From Chloroflexota bacterium (GTDB lineage: Bacteria > Chloroflexota > Limnocylindria > Limnocylindrales > CSP1-4): a DNA stretch of 42,900 bases. Position 1 is the first letter of the stretch; every line of letters begins with the position of its first letter. The stretch covers positions 1 to 42,900 of the forward strand of contig JARDZW010000004.1 in NCBI GenBank assembly GCA_029240655.1, written 5' to 3'. A program made the translations under genes and the position numbers. The notes below the pieces were generated by a model, which saw only the letters and a list, made by a program, of their open reading frames with translations, had not been told where the DNA came from and did not search any database. Positions 26,071 to 33,776 of this stretch are shown here, in pieces.

Positions 26071-27660
26071 GTGAGCACATCCGCATCGACGCTCAGCCCG
26101 GGCGTTTCCGCGCACTCGTCCACATCGCGGGTCGATGCGGCCGCCGCCGGGGTGGCCGCCACGGCCGTGGCCCTCGGAGCGTCGGAGCTGATCGCCGCGG
26201 TGTTGCCGGGCGCGACCTCCCTTGTCGCGGCGGTCGGCCAGGTGGTCATCGATCTCCAGCCGTCGGGCGCCAAGGACCTGGTCGTAGCGCTCTTCGGGAC
26301 GAACGACAAGGTGGCCCTCGAGGTCGTCGTGGTGCTCGTGTCGCTCGCGTTCGGTGCCGTCCTCGGCATCCTCGCGGTCCGTCGCTTCGCCCTCGCGGCG
26401 GCGGGTTTCGTCGCGTTCGGCGTGCTCGGCTTCGCGGCCGCGCTCGGCGACCCGCAGGCCAACGCGGCGTCGGTCGCGGCGCAGGCCACGGTGGCGGTCG
26501 GGCTCGGGTTGCAGACCCTGTCGTGGCTCCTCGCCCGGGCGCCCGTTGTCGGAGCGATGGACGCGGACGGCACTGTCGCATCCTCGGACCCGGCGCGCCG
26601 CTCGTTCCTGTTGCGCACCGGCGCCGTGGGCCTGTCCGCGCTCGTCGTGGGCCTCGGTGGCCGAAGCCTGCTCGCCGGTTCACGGACGGCGCCGATCACC
26701 GCCGGGGAACTGCCGGTGGCCTCGGAGACCGTGCCACCCATCGCCGCGGGGGCCGACCTCGCGCCGACGACGCCCGGCCTGACCCCGCTCGTCGTTCCGA
26801 ATCAGGATTTCTACCGCATCGACACCGCCCTCCTGGTCCCGAGCGTGGACATCACGACGTGGACCCTGCGGATCCACGGCCTCGTGGAGCGTGAGACGAC
26901 ACTGACCTGGAACGAGCTGCTGGCCCTGCCGATGTTCGAGCAGTACGTGACCATCGCCTGCGTCAGCAACGAGGTCGGTGGTGGGCTGGTCGGGAACGCG
27001 AAGTGGACCGGGGTCCGGCTGCGCAACGTGCTCGAGATCGCCGGCGTCATGTCGGCGGCGACGCAACTCGTAGGACGACCGGTGAGCGGAGACGTGTTCA
27101 GTGCGGGCATGCCCATGGCCTGGGTCATGGACCCATCACGCGAGCCGATGATCGCCGTCCAGATGAACGACGAGCCGCTGCCGCCCGCGCACGGCTTCCC
27201 CGCCCGGCTCATCATCCCCGGCCTGTACGGCTACGTATCGGCGACGAAATGGCTCGCAGAATTGGAGTTGACCACGCTCGAAGGTTTCGACGGCTACTGG
27301 GTCCCTCTCGGATGGGCGAAGGAGGCGCCGATCCTGACCCAGTCGCGGATCGACACGCCACGGGGTGGGTCGGTCGGCGCGGGCCGTGTGCCGATCGCCG
27401 GCATCGCCTGGGCACCCGATCGGGGCGTCACCAGGGTCGAGGTCGCGATCGACGGGGAGTGGCGCGACGCGGAGCTTTCGGCGCCCATCTCGGACGCGAC
27501 CTGGGTCCAGTGGGTCGTCGCCTGGGACGCGACGCCGGGTCAGCACACGGTCAGCGTCCGAGCGACCGATGGGACCGGCGCGGTCCAGGAAGAGCGCTCA
27601 TCGCGGCCCGCGCCGGATGGCGCTCGCGGCTGGCACACGGTCTCGATCACGGTCTCCTGA
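26071..27660 (+). CDS. Membrane-anchored sulfite-oxidase-fold molybdopterin oxidoreductase
   Basis: A 529-residue protein. Residues ~15-165 hold about four hydrophobic segments, then a twin-arginine-like R-R-S-F-L-L-R segment leads into another hydrophobic stretch (~185-205). Residues ~250-430 are the molybdopterin domain, with the metal-binding Cys C297 in TIACVSNEVGG, followed by a Mo-co dimerisation domain (~430-520). The catalytic part should face outside the cell. In this family, similar enzymes reduce or oxidise small sulfur or nitrogen compounds, or repair oxidised methionine; which one applies is not visible. The start is GTG 26071; the upstream ATG inside the ABC gene gives an unlikely N-terminus. 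Confidence 0.88.
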   Translation: MSTSASTLSPGVSAHSSTSRVDAAAAGVAATAVALGASELIAAVLPGATSLVAAVGQVVIDLQPSGAKDLVVALFGTNDKVALEVVVVLVSLAFGAVLGILAVRRFALAAAGFVAFGVLGFAAALGDPQANAASVAAQATVAVGLGLQTLSWLLARAPVVGAMDADGTVASSDPARRSFLLRTGAVGLSALVVGLGGRSLLAGSRTAPITAGELPVASETVPPIAAGADLAPTTPGLTPLVVPNQDFYRIDTALLVPSVDITTWTLRIHGLVERETTLTWNELLALPMFEQYVTIACVSNEVGGGLVGNAKWTGVRLRNVLEIAGVMSAATQLVGRPVSGDVFSAGMPMAWVMDPSREPMIAVQMNDEPLPPAHGFPARLIIPGLYGYVSATKWLAELELTTLEGFDGYWVPLGWAKEAPILTQSRIDTPRGGSVGAGRVPIAGIAWAPDRGVTRVEVAIDGEWRDAELSAPISDATWVQWVVAWDATPGQHTVSVRATDGTGAVQEERSSRPAPDGARGWHTVSITVS

Positions 27661-27699
27661 ACCAAGCGGTGCCGTCCAGCCGACGTGGTCCGGAATCGG

Positions 27700-27705
27700 T
27701 ATAGA
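27700..27705 (+). promoter_or_regulatory. -10 element TATAGA for leaderless DUF3090 gene
   Basis: TATAGA ends eight bases before the ATG at 27714, so transcription would start about at the start codon. No ribosome binding site is seen. Confidence 0.55.
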
Positions 27706-27713
27706 GTCAAAAG

Positions 27714-28295
27714 ATGCCGCGACGCCGCTACATCTTCGATCCACCCGAGCGCTTCGTCGCCGGCACGATCGGTGACCCGGGCAATCGGACGTTCTTCCTG
27801 CAGGCACGCGATGGCGGCCGGGTGATCTCGGTCGCGCTCGAGAAGGTCCAGGTCGCGGTCCTCGCGGAGCGACTCGACGACCTGTTGGGCGAGCTCGATC
27901 GCCGTGGCGTGCCCCACGGCGTCCCCGACGAGGTGCTCCCCGACATCGCCACGGGCCTCGACGATGACGTCTCGGCGCTGGATGAGCCGCTCGTGGAGGC
28001 ATTCCGTGCCGGTTCCCTGACGCTCGGCTGGGACCCGGATGCCGAGCGCGTGCTCCTCGAGGCGCGCGCCCAGGACGAGGACGGCGAGGCCATCGATCCA
28101 GATGAGGACGACGACGAGGACGAGGACGGGCCGGACCTGCTGCGAGTGCGCCTGACTGCAGCGGCGGCTCGATCATTCGTGGCCCGGGCCGCGCGGGTCG
28201 TCGCGGGCGGTCGCCCGCCTTGTCCGCTGTGCGGCGCCCCGCTCGATCCGCGCGGTCACATCTGCCCGCGCCGGAACGGCCATTACGTCAACTAG
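27714..28295 (+). CDS. DUF3090 family protein
   Basis: A 193-residue protein with the family start RRYIFDPPERFVAGTIGDPGNRTFFLQAR. The middle has an acidic low-complexity stretch (D-E-D-D-D-E-D-E-D, ~125-135). The end is a small zinc-ribbon-like tail, CPLCGAPLDPRGHICP (C-x2-C ... C). It is followed 19 bases later by the SCO1664 family gene. In Actinobacteria these two travel with a histidine phosphatase-type phosphomutase, often near mshC of mycothiol synthesis; the third partner is not next to them here. Function unknown. Confidence 0.92.
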   Translation: MPRRRYIFDPPERFVAGTIGDPGNRTFFLQARDGGRVISVALEKVQVAVLAERLDDLLGELDRRGVPHGVPDEVLPDIATGLDDDVSALDEPLVEAFRAGSLTLGWDPDAERVLLEARAQDEDGEAIDPDEDDDEDEDGPDLLRVRLTAAAARSFVARAARVVAGGRPPCPLCGAPLDPRGHICPRRNGHYVN

Positions 28296-28314
28296 CCGGA
28301 GCGACGGGGCAAGC

Positions 28315-29043
28315 GTGCCGGATCGCGCCGCGACCCTCGAGATCCTGCGCGACGGCGCCATCTCGATCGTCGGGCGGGTCATCGGCTCCAGCAACAACGC
28401 CCTGTTCGTGACGGTCGCTTGCCCGGATCCCGGGCCGCGGGAGCCGCTGGCCGCCATCTACAAGCCGACGGCCGGCGAGCGCCCGCTCGACGACTTCCCG
28501 GACGGGACCCTGACGCGCCGGGAGGTCGCCGCGTGGCACGTCTCGGAGTCGAGCGGCTGGGACATCGTCCCCCCGACCGTGCTGCGCGACGGGCCCTACG
28601 GTGAGGGCATGGTCCAGGCGTACGTGGAGCCCGATCCAACGGTCGACGTCGTAGAGCTGATCACGTCCGCGGATCCACGGTTGCGGCGGATGGCCGTGCT
28701 CGATGCCACGATCAACAACACCGATCGCAAGGGCAGCCACATCCTACCGGTCGACGGCGGCCGGCACATCCACGGCGTGGATCACGGCGTGTGTTTCTCG
28801 CCCGTGCCCAAGCTGCGGACCGTCCTGTGGGCGTGGCGCGGCCAGGAGCTGACGGCCGATGAGCTTGACGGCCTCCGGCGGATCCGCGAAGACCTCGACG
28901 GGGAGCTGGGTGCGACGCTGCGATCGCTTCTAGGGCGGACCGACGCGCGGGCCACGATCCGGCGCGTGGACTCGTTACTGAAGAGCGAGCGCTTCCCGCT
29001 CCCGTCCCCGACGTGGCCGGCGATCCCCTGGCCGCCGTTCTAG
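28315..29043 (+). CDS. SCO1664 family protein (phosphatidylinositol kinase-like fold)
   Basis: A 242-residue protein matching the actinobacterial SCO1664 family in overall pattern: an early G-R-x-x-x-S-x-N segment, a lysine in AAIYKPTAGERPL, and N-N-T-D-R-K-G-S-H-I followed by H-G-V-D-H-G-V-C-F. These resemble the kinase-fold elements of PI3/4-kinase-like proteins (nucleotide lysine, catalytic D-x-x-x-x-N, and metal D). The start is GTG 28315, with GGAG and GGGG upstream. It forms a pair with DUF3090, the same order as in Actinobacteria. The substrate is unknown. Confidence 0.9.
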   Translation: MPDRAATLEILRDGAISIVGRVIGSSNNALFVTVACPDPGPREPLAAIYKPTAGERPLDDFPDGTLTRREVAAWHVSESSGWDIVPPTVLRDGPYGEGMVQAYVEPDPTVDVVELITSADPRLRRMAVLDATINNTDRKGSHILPVDGGRHIHGVDHGVCFSPVPKLRTVLWAWRGQELTADELDGLRRIREDLDGELGATLRSLLGRTDARATIRRVDSLLKSERFPLPSPTWPAIPWPPF

Positions 29044-29054
29044 CGCCGGACATA

Positions 29055-29088
29055 CGTTGGCGGGGTCCGCTACCGGACCCCGCCGACG
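29055..29088. terminator. Hairpin between convergent genes
   Basis: A 15-bp stem (29055-29069 with 29074-29088, one G-T pair) with a four-base loop CTAC lies between the SCO1664 stop (29043) and the stop of the minus-strand membrane-protein gene (29111). No T-tract follows on either strand, so it is a stem-only terminator or a transcript-end stabiliser. Confidence 0.6.
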
Positions 29089-29110
29089 AGCAATGCGAGA
29101 CGGACGGGCG

Positions 29111-29578
29111 TTACGCCCTGCCGAACGCTGCCTTGATGTTGGGCTGCATCAGGTAATACAGGATGATCCCGGCAATGGCGACGCCGATGATCTGGCTCGA
29201 GATGTCGCTTCCGCCGATGATCGCGATGACAGCAAGGACGATGCTGGCGCCCTGGAGCACGACACCGAGCGTCCAGGCCCAGGGCTGGAGCGTCCAGGCC
29301 CCGTAGGCGAAGGCCAGGCTCGCGAGCCCGGTGGCGAGTGCGAGGATCCCGAAGACCGCTCCGAGGCCGAACATTGCCGCCTCACCCGTTGCCGCGGCGC
29401 CCAAGCCGCCGAGGCCGATCAGGGCAACGCCGCCGAGGATGCCCAAGATGCCGCCGATCGCGGAAAGGACCGCGAGGATCGTGATGCCGGTCGGCCGCGA
29501 CGTGACGGACGTCGACGACGGTGCCGGCGGTGGTGCCGATGGCGGTGCAGGTGGCGGGGTAGTGGTCGGTTCAGTCAT
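29111..29578 (-). CDS. Small membrane protein with Pro-rich N-terminus
   Basis: A 155-residue protein. Residues 1-30 are Pro/Ala/Ser/Thr-rich. Four hydrophobic segments follow: ~37-63, ~68-93, ~98-120 and ~125-145, with Gly-rich helices. It resembles DUF-type four-helix membrane proteins common in Actinobacteria and Chloroflexota, but I cannot name the family. ATG 29578 is used because GGGAGG lies about eleven bases before it; an ATG at 29599 has no such site. It is convergent with SCO1664 and divergent from the UvrD2-type gene. Confidence 0.78.
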   Translation of the reverse strand: MTEPTTTPPPAPPSAPPPAPSSTSVTSRPTGITILAVLSAIGGILGILGGVALIGLGGLGAAATGEAAMFGLGAVFGILALATGLASLAFAYGAWTLQPWAWTLGVVLQGASIVLAVIAIIGGSDISSQIIGVAIAGIILYYLMQPNIKAAFGRA

Positions 29579-29763
29579 CTGGTGCTGTGCCTCCCTCATT
29601 CGTATCCGACGCGCATCCGAAACGAATGCGATGACGGCATCCTAGCCCCCCAGACCGGCGTGGCAAGGGCAATTTTCGTTCTCGGTTCGACCCGACGCAC
29701 CGCGACATGACACTCCGGACGGCCCGAAATCCGTCAGTGGAGGCCCGGTGCAACGCGCGGCGC

Positions 29764-29769
29764 TACGAT
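29764..29769 (+). promoter_or_regulatory. -10 element TACGAT for leaderless uvrD2
   Basis: TACGAT ends six bases before the ATG at 29776. No ribosome binding site is visible, which fits a leaderless transcript. Confidence 0.5.
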
Positions 29770-29775
29770 CGGGCG

Positions 29776-31854
29776 ATGCTCACCATCGACGCGGACGCCC
29801 TGCTTGCCGATCTGGATCCCGCCCAGCGCGAGGCGGTCATCACGGTCCGTGGCCCGCTGTGCATCCTGGCCGGGGCCGGCACGGGCAAGACCCGCGTGAT
29901 CACGCGCCGGGTCGCGTATGCCCTGGCGACCGAGGCGGTCCGGCCGTCGGACGTCCTCGTCGTCACCTTCACGGATAAGGCCGCGACGGAGATGCGCGAT
30001 CGCCTGGCGGCGGCGGGACGCCGAGGCGTGTCGGCGTTCACGTTCCATGCGGCGGCGCTCCGTCAACTCCGGCATTTCTGGCCGCGTATCCACGACCGCG
30101 ACCTGCCGAGCGTCCTCTCGTCGAAGGCGTCGCTGCTGGCGCCCCTGGCGCGGTCGTTGCCCGGCGGCTACCGATACCTGGCCGTCCGGGATCTCGCGGC
30201 CGAGATCGAATGGGCGAAAGCGCGCCGGATCGCACCCGCGGGTTACGCCGATGGCGTCATCGGGCAGCGGCACGACGGCCCGCTGCCGCCGGACCTCATG
30301 GCACGGTTCTATCGGGACTACGAGACCGCGCGCGACCGGGCCGGGCTCATCGACTTCGAGGACATGCTGGCGATGACCGTGGAGCTGATCGAGGGCAACG
30401 AGGCCGTTGCGGCCGAGGTTCGGGCACGCTATCGATGGTTCTCTGTCGATGAATACCAGGACACGAACCCGCTCCAGCAGGCGCTCCTCGATGCCTGGCT
30501 CGGCGGGCGCGATGATCTCGCCGTCGTCGGCGACGAGGATCAGACGATCTACACGTTCACCGGAGCCACGAGCGACTATCTGACGGGCTTTTCTGCTCGA
30601 TATCCCGATGCCAGGATCGTTCGACTGGAGAGCAATTTCCGTTCGACGCCACAGGTGCTGGGCCTCGCCAATCGCGTGCTGGCCGCCGGGCGCGCGGCGG
30701 ACGACGAGCGCGCTGCGGGAACGGCCGCGCGACCGGAGAAGCGTCTCGTGCCGACACTCGATGGCGGGCCGTCCCCGCACATCGCGGGCTTCGACACGGA
30801 CGATGCGGAGCTCGCCGGGATCACGACGGCCATCCGGGCCCTCGCTCGGGACAACATCACGCACGGCGATATGGCGATCCTCGTCCGAACGAATGCCCAA
30901 TTGCCGGCGCTGGAAGCCGGCCTCGGCGCGGCAGGCATCCCGTTCCACGTCCGCGGGGAGCGATTCTTCGCACGCCCGGAGGTCCGTCGGGCATTGCGCG
31001 TGGCCGCGGCGCTGGACCGGCCACTGGACGCTCGCCGCGTCGCGGAGTCGTCCGAGGCTGTTCCCGACGCGCTCCCCGCCAGGCTGGCCGGGGCCTTCGA
31101 ACAGGAGCTCGGCGTCCACCGGGACACCGTGCCGGATGGCGATGCGGCGCGCGAACGGCATGCGGCTGTCGTGACGCTCCTGGAGCTCGCGGAAGCTCTC
31201 GCGGCCGCGGATCCGGGTACGGACGTGGCCGGCTTCCTTGCCGAGGTCGAGCGCCGAGCCGCGGCGGAATCGAGCGGGGCGATCAACGGCGTCGAGCTGC
31301 TGACCTACCACCGCGCCAAGGGACTCGAGTGGGAGGCCGTCTTCCTGCCCGCGCTCGAGGATGGCACGCTCCCGATCCGCCAGGCCAGCGACCCAGGCGA
31401 GCTCGCGGAGGAGCGGCGACTGCTGTACGTCGGGATCACGAGGGCACGCCGGCACCTCTGGCTGTCGTGGGCTCGTCGCCGTACGGCCTCGACCGGGCGC
31501 GAGGGTCGCCGCAGCCGTTCGCGCTTCCTCGACGGTCTCATCCCGGCACCGGTCCGGACGGTGAGGGTCGTACCGTCCGAGACACCCCAGCGCCTCGCGG
31601 CCGGTGACCGTTCACCGCTTTCCAACGCGCTCCGAGCCTGGCGGACGGCCCGTGCCCGCGCCGACCAGGTGGCGCCCTTCATCGTGTTCCATGACAGCAC
31701 GATCGAGGCGATCGCCGACCGCCGACCGGCCACGATGCCGGAGCTTCGACGCGTGCCGGGTGTCGGGCCGATGAAGCTCGATCGATACGGCGAGGAGATC
31801 ATCGCCATCGTGGCTCGCACGCTTGAGGCGACCCCGGACGATGGTCCACATTGA
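29776..31854 (+). CDS. uvrD2: UvrD2-type SF1A DNA helicase with HRDC domain
   Basis: A 692-residue 3'-5' helicase. Walker A is GAGTGKT (33-39); motif Ia is TFTDKAATEM; motif II is VDEYQDT, with D225-E226; motif III is VGDEDQTIYTFTGA; motif IV is LESNFRST; motif V is TYHRAKGLEWE; motif VI is LLYVGITRARRHLWLSW. The C-terminal ~75 residues (about 615-690) are an HRDC domain ending in VPGVGPMKLDRYGEEI. This layout matches mycobacterial UvrD2, but the four-cysteine zinc module that UvrD2 carries before HRDC is absent. Its last codon bases overlap the -35 of the SOS promoter that follows. Probable role: DNA repair or replication support. Confidence 0.92.
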   Translation: MLTIDADALLADLDPAQREAVITVRGPLCILAGAGTGKTRVITRRVAYALATEAVRPSDVLVVTFTDKAATEMRDRLAAAGRRGVSAFTFHAAALRQLRHFWPRIHDRDLPSVLSSKASLLAPLARSLPGGYRYLAVRDLAAEIEWAKARRIAPAGYADGVIGQRHDGPLPPDLMARFYRDYETARDRAGLIDFEDMLAMTVELIEGNEAVAAEVRARYRWFSVDEYQDTNPLQQALLDAWLGGRDDLAVVGDEDQTIYTFTGATSDYLTGFSARYPDARIVRLESNFRSTPQVLGLANRVLAAGRAADDERAAGTAARPEKRLVPTLDGGPSPHIAGFDTDDAELAGITTAIRALARDNITHGDMAILVRTNAQLPALEAGLGAAGIPFHVRGERFFARPEVRRALRVAAALDRPLDARRVAESSEAVPDALPARLAGAFEQELGVHRDTVPDGDAARERHAAVVTLLELAEALAAADPGTDVAGFLAEVERRAAAESSGAINGVELLTYHRAKGLEWEAVFLPALEDGTLPIRQASDPGELAEERRLLYVGITRARRHLWLSWARRRTASTGREGRRSRSRFLDGLIPAPVRTVRVVPSETPQRLAAGDRSPLSNALRAWRTARARADQVAPFIVFHDSTIEAIADRRPATMPELRRVPGVGPMKLDRYGEEIIAIVARTLEATPDDGPH

Positions 31855-31879
31855 CCGAACGCGCGTTCGAAGGTATAGT
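31851..31879 (+). promoter_or_regulatory. Promoter TTGACC-17-TATAGT with embedded LexA/SOS box
   Basis: The -35 is TTGACC (31851-31856) and the -10 is TATAGT (31874-31879), with exactly 17 bases between. A perfect palindrome CGAAC-GCGC-GTTCG (31856-31869) fills the spacer. It matches the Gram-positive LexA consensus CGAAC-N4-GTTCG. LexA binding there would block RNA polymerase. The expected transcript starts near 31886 and reads into the zinc-ribbon gene. Confidence 0.8.
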
Positions 31880-31885
31880 TCACAA

Positions 31886-32069
31886 GTCACCGATCCGCAG
31901 CGACGGCTCCGGTCGAGCGCCTCGAACAACGGACGCTCCCGCCCGCAGCGCGAATCACCAGACCGTTCCGGCCCCCACCTCGGGCTGTCCAGAGCGAAAC
32001 CGATCACCGGCCGCGGCCCAGGATCAAACCACCTGTGGCGCGCCAGAAAGCAATACGAGAACCAAACCC
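31886..32069 (+). other. Long 5' leader of the SOS transcript
   Basis: About 184 bases between the predicted transcription start and the ATG at 32070. I see no convincing ORF, no known riboswitch and no strong hairpin. It is less biased than the flanking genes, and a structured or small-RNA role is possible but unsupported. Confidence 0.35.
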
Positions 32070-32267
32070 ATGATGTCCCGTTCCACCACCACGACCTTTG
32101 CCGGTCGTTCCAGTTCCATGCGCCGAATGCGCCGCCGCGCGACCGCCGCCAACACCGGCTCACGCATCTTCTGCGGCACCAACGGGTGCCCCAGCTTCCT
32201 CGAGATCGATCCGACCTCAGGCGTCGCTACCTGCGCGATCTGCGGCTTCACGCGCCGCACCCACTGA
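32070..32267 (+). CDS. 65-residue zinc-ribbon protein, probably SOS-regulated
   Basis: The predicted product has two parts. Residues 1-32 are Ser/Thr- and Arg-rich (R-R-M-R-R-R at 18-23), positively charged and likely disordered. Residues 33-65 form a compact zinc ribbon with C35-G-T-N-G-C40 and C55-A-I-C58, which is CX4C then CX2C. An acidic strand with L-E-I-D-P-T-S-G-V-A-T lies between the knuckles. This is typical of small nucleic-acid- or protein-binding zinc ribbons. The start is one of two adjacent ATGs; no good ribosome binding site is visible. The LexA-box promoter upstream is the only promoter seen. I do not recognise the family. Confidence 0.6.
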   Translation: MMSRSTTTTFAGRSSSMRRMRRRATAANTGSRIFCGTNGCPSFLEIDPTSGVATCAICGFTRRTH

Positions 32268-32333
32268 CCTAGCCGACGTCGCACCGGCCGGGATGGCCGA
32301 CACGGCAGCTCGCCGAGGCGCCATCCTGCCGGC

Positions 32334-33698
32334 ATGACGTCCCTCCGCACGCTCGATCGCGGGCGTCTCGCGCGCCACATGGCCGACGAGACCGCGCGCT
32401 TCGTCGCCGAACATCCGCGCTCCCAGCAGCTGCACGAGCGCGCCAAGGCATCGCTCCTGGACGGCGTACCGATGAACTGGATGGTCCGCTGGGCGGGTCC
32501 GTTCCCCTTGTTCGTGGAGGAAGCCTCAGGTGCCCGGTTCACCTGTGTCGACGGCCACGAGTACGTCGATCTCTGCCTCGGCGACACCGGATCGATGGCC
32601 GGCCACGGCCCGGGCCCGACCATCGCCGCCGTCGAGCGCCAACTCCGCCGAGGCATCACGCACATGCTCCCGACCGAGGACGCGATCTGGGCCGGGGAGG
32701 AGCTCCAACGGCGCTTTGGCCTGCAGTCCTGGCAGTTCACGCTGTCGGCCACGGATGCGAACCGCTTCGCCATCCGCCTGGCCCGTCACATCAGCGGCCG
32801 CAGCAAGGTCCTGGTCCACGACCAGTGCTACCACGGCTCGGTAGATGAAACGTTCGCGGTTCTCGACAGCGATGGTCGCGTTGGTCCCAGGGAAGGCCTG
32901 ATCGGGCCACCGGTCGACGTCGCCGCGACCACCCGGGTCGTGGACTTCAACGACGTCGACGGCCTCGCTCGCGCGCTCGCCGACCGTGACGTCGCTGCGG
33001 TGCTGTTCGAGCCTGCCCTCACGAACATCGGCATCGTCCTGCCCGAGCCCGGCTATCACGACGCGGTCCGCGACCTGACCCGGCAGACCGACACGATCCT
33101 CATCATCGATGAGACCCATACCATCTGCGCCGGCCCTGCCGGCGCAACCGGTGCGTGGGGCCTCGAGCCCGACATGCTCGTGATCGGCAAGACGATCGGG
33201 GGTGGGATCCCGGCCGCGGCCTACGGCATGAGCCGCGAGATCGCCGACCGGGTCAGCGCGTCCATCCCGGAGAAGGACGCCGATGTCGGCGGGATCGGCG
33301 GCACGCTGGCGGGCTACGCGCTGTCCCTCGCCGCGGTCCGGGCGACCCTTGGCGAGGTCCTCACCGACGCGGCGTTCGAGCGGATGCTGCAACTTGGCGA
33401 ACGTTGGGCGGACGGGGGCGACGGCGTGATCCGCTCGCACGATGTGCCGTGGCACGTGACCCGACTCGGTGCCCGTGCGGAATACCACTTCATGCCGGAG
33501 CCGCCGCGCACCGGCGCCGAGCAGGCCGCCAACGCCGATCCGGAGCTCGAGCGCTTCCTGCACCTCTGGGCGATGAACCGTCGCATCCTCATGACGCCGT
33601 TTCACAACATGGCCCTGATGTCGCCGGTCACGGTCGAGGCCGACGTGGATCGCCACAGCGAGGTGTTCGAGGCCGCGGTCGTCGCGCTGTTCGACTGA
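32334..33698 (+). CDS. Class III aminotransferase (glutamate-1-semialdehyde-type)
   Basis: A PLP enzyme of 454 residues, about the normal length. The Schiff-base lysine is K286 in VIGKTIGGG, and the cofactor aspartate lies in IIIDETHT. The N-terminal part has the G-H-E-Y-V-D-L and G-S-M-A-G-H-G-P segments of the class III fold. It resembles glutamate-1-semialdehyde aminomutase and beta-amino-acid or omega transaminases; the substrate cannot be settled. ATG 32334 lies 67 bases after the zinc-ribbon gene; CATCCT ends six bases upstream. The gene is probably transcribed alone or by readthrough from the SOS promoter. Confidence 0.88.
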   Translation: MTSLRTLDRGRLARHMADETARFVAEHPRSQQLHERAKASLLDGVPMNWMVRWAGPFPLFVEEASGARFTCVDGHEYVDLCLGDTGSMAGHGPGPTIAAVERQLRRGITHMLPTEDAIWAGEELQRRFGLQSWQFTLSATDANRFAIRLARHISGRSKVLVHDQCYHGSVDETFAVLDSDGRVGPREGLIGPPVDVAATTRVVDFNDVDGLARALADRDVAAVLFEPALTNIGIVLPEPGYHDAVRDLTRQTDTILIIDETHTICAGPAGATGAWGLEPDMLVIGKTIGGGIPAAAYGMSREIADRVSASIPEKDADVGGIGGTLAGYALSLAAVRATLGEVLTDAAFERMLQLGERWADGGDGVIRSHDVPWHVTRLGARAEYHFMPEPPRTGAEQAANADPELERFLHLWAMNRRILMTPFHNMALMSPVTVEADVDRHSEVFEAAVVALFD

Positions 33699-33764
33699 CG
33701 CTCGCAGGGACGGCCTGTCACCCGCAGCCCACCTCGTGACAGGCAAGCTGACGCTGCCCCCGAC

Positions 33765-33770
33765 TATCGT
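33765..33770 (+). promoter_or_regulatory. -10 element TATCGT for leaderless nuclease-helicase
   Basis: TATCGT ends six bases before the GTG start at 33777, so the mRNA would begin at the start codon. Confidence 0.55.
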
Positions 33771-33776
33771 TGACGC

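Noticed and set aside
24897-26741. 614-codon minus-strand frame across PBP, ABC and molybdoenzyme genes
   Set aside because: Crosses three real genes; composition typical of an antisense shadow.
29597-29628. 7-bp inverted repeat CATTCGT/ACGAATG upstream of the small membrane protein
   Set aside because: Loop of 18 bases and no conserved operator pattern; could be chance.
29677-29703. T-loop-like GGTTCGACCC, possible tRNA end
   Set aside because: No acceptor, anticodon or D-arm partners can be folded around it.
33714-33743. 8-bp inverted repeat CCTGTCAC with 14-base loop after the aminotransferase
   Set aside because: Too weak and with no T-tract to call a terminator.
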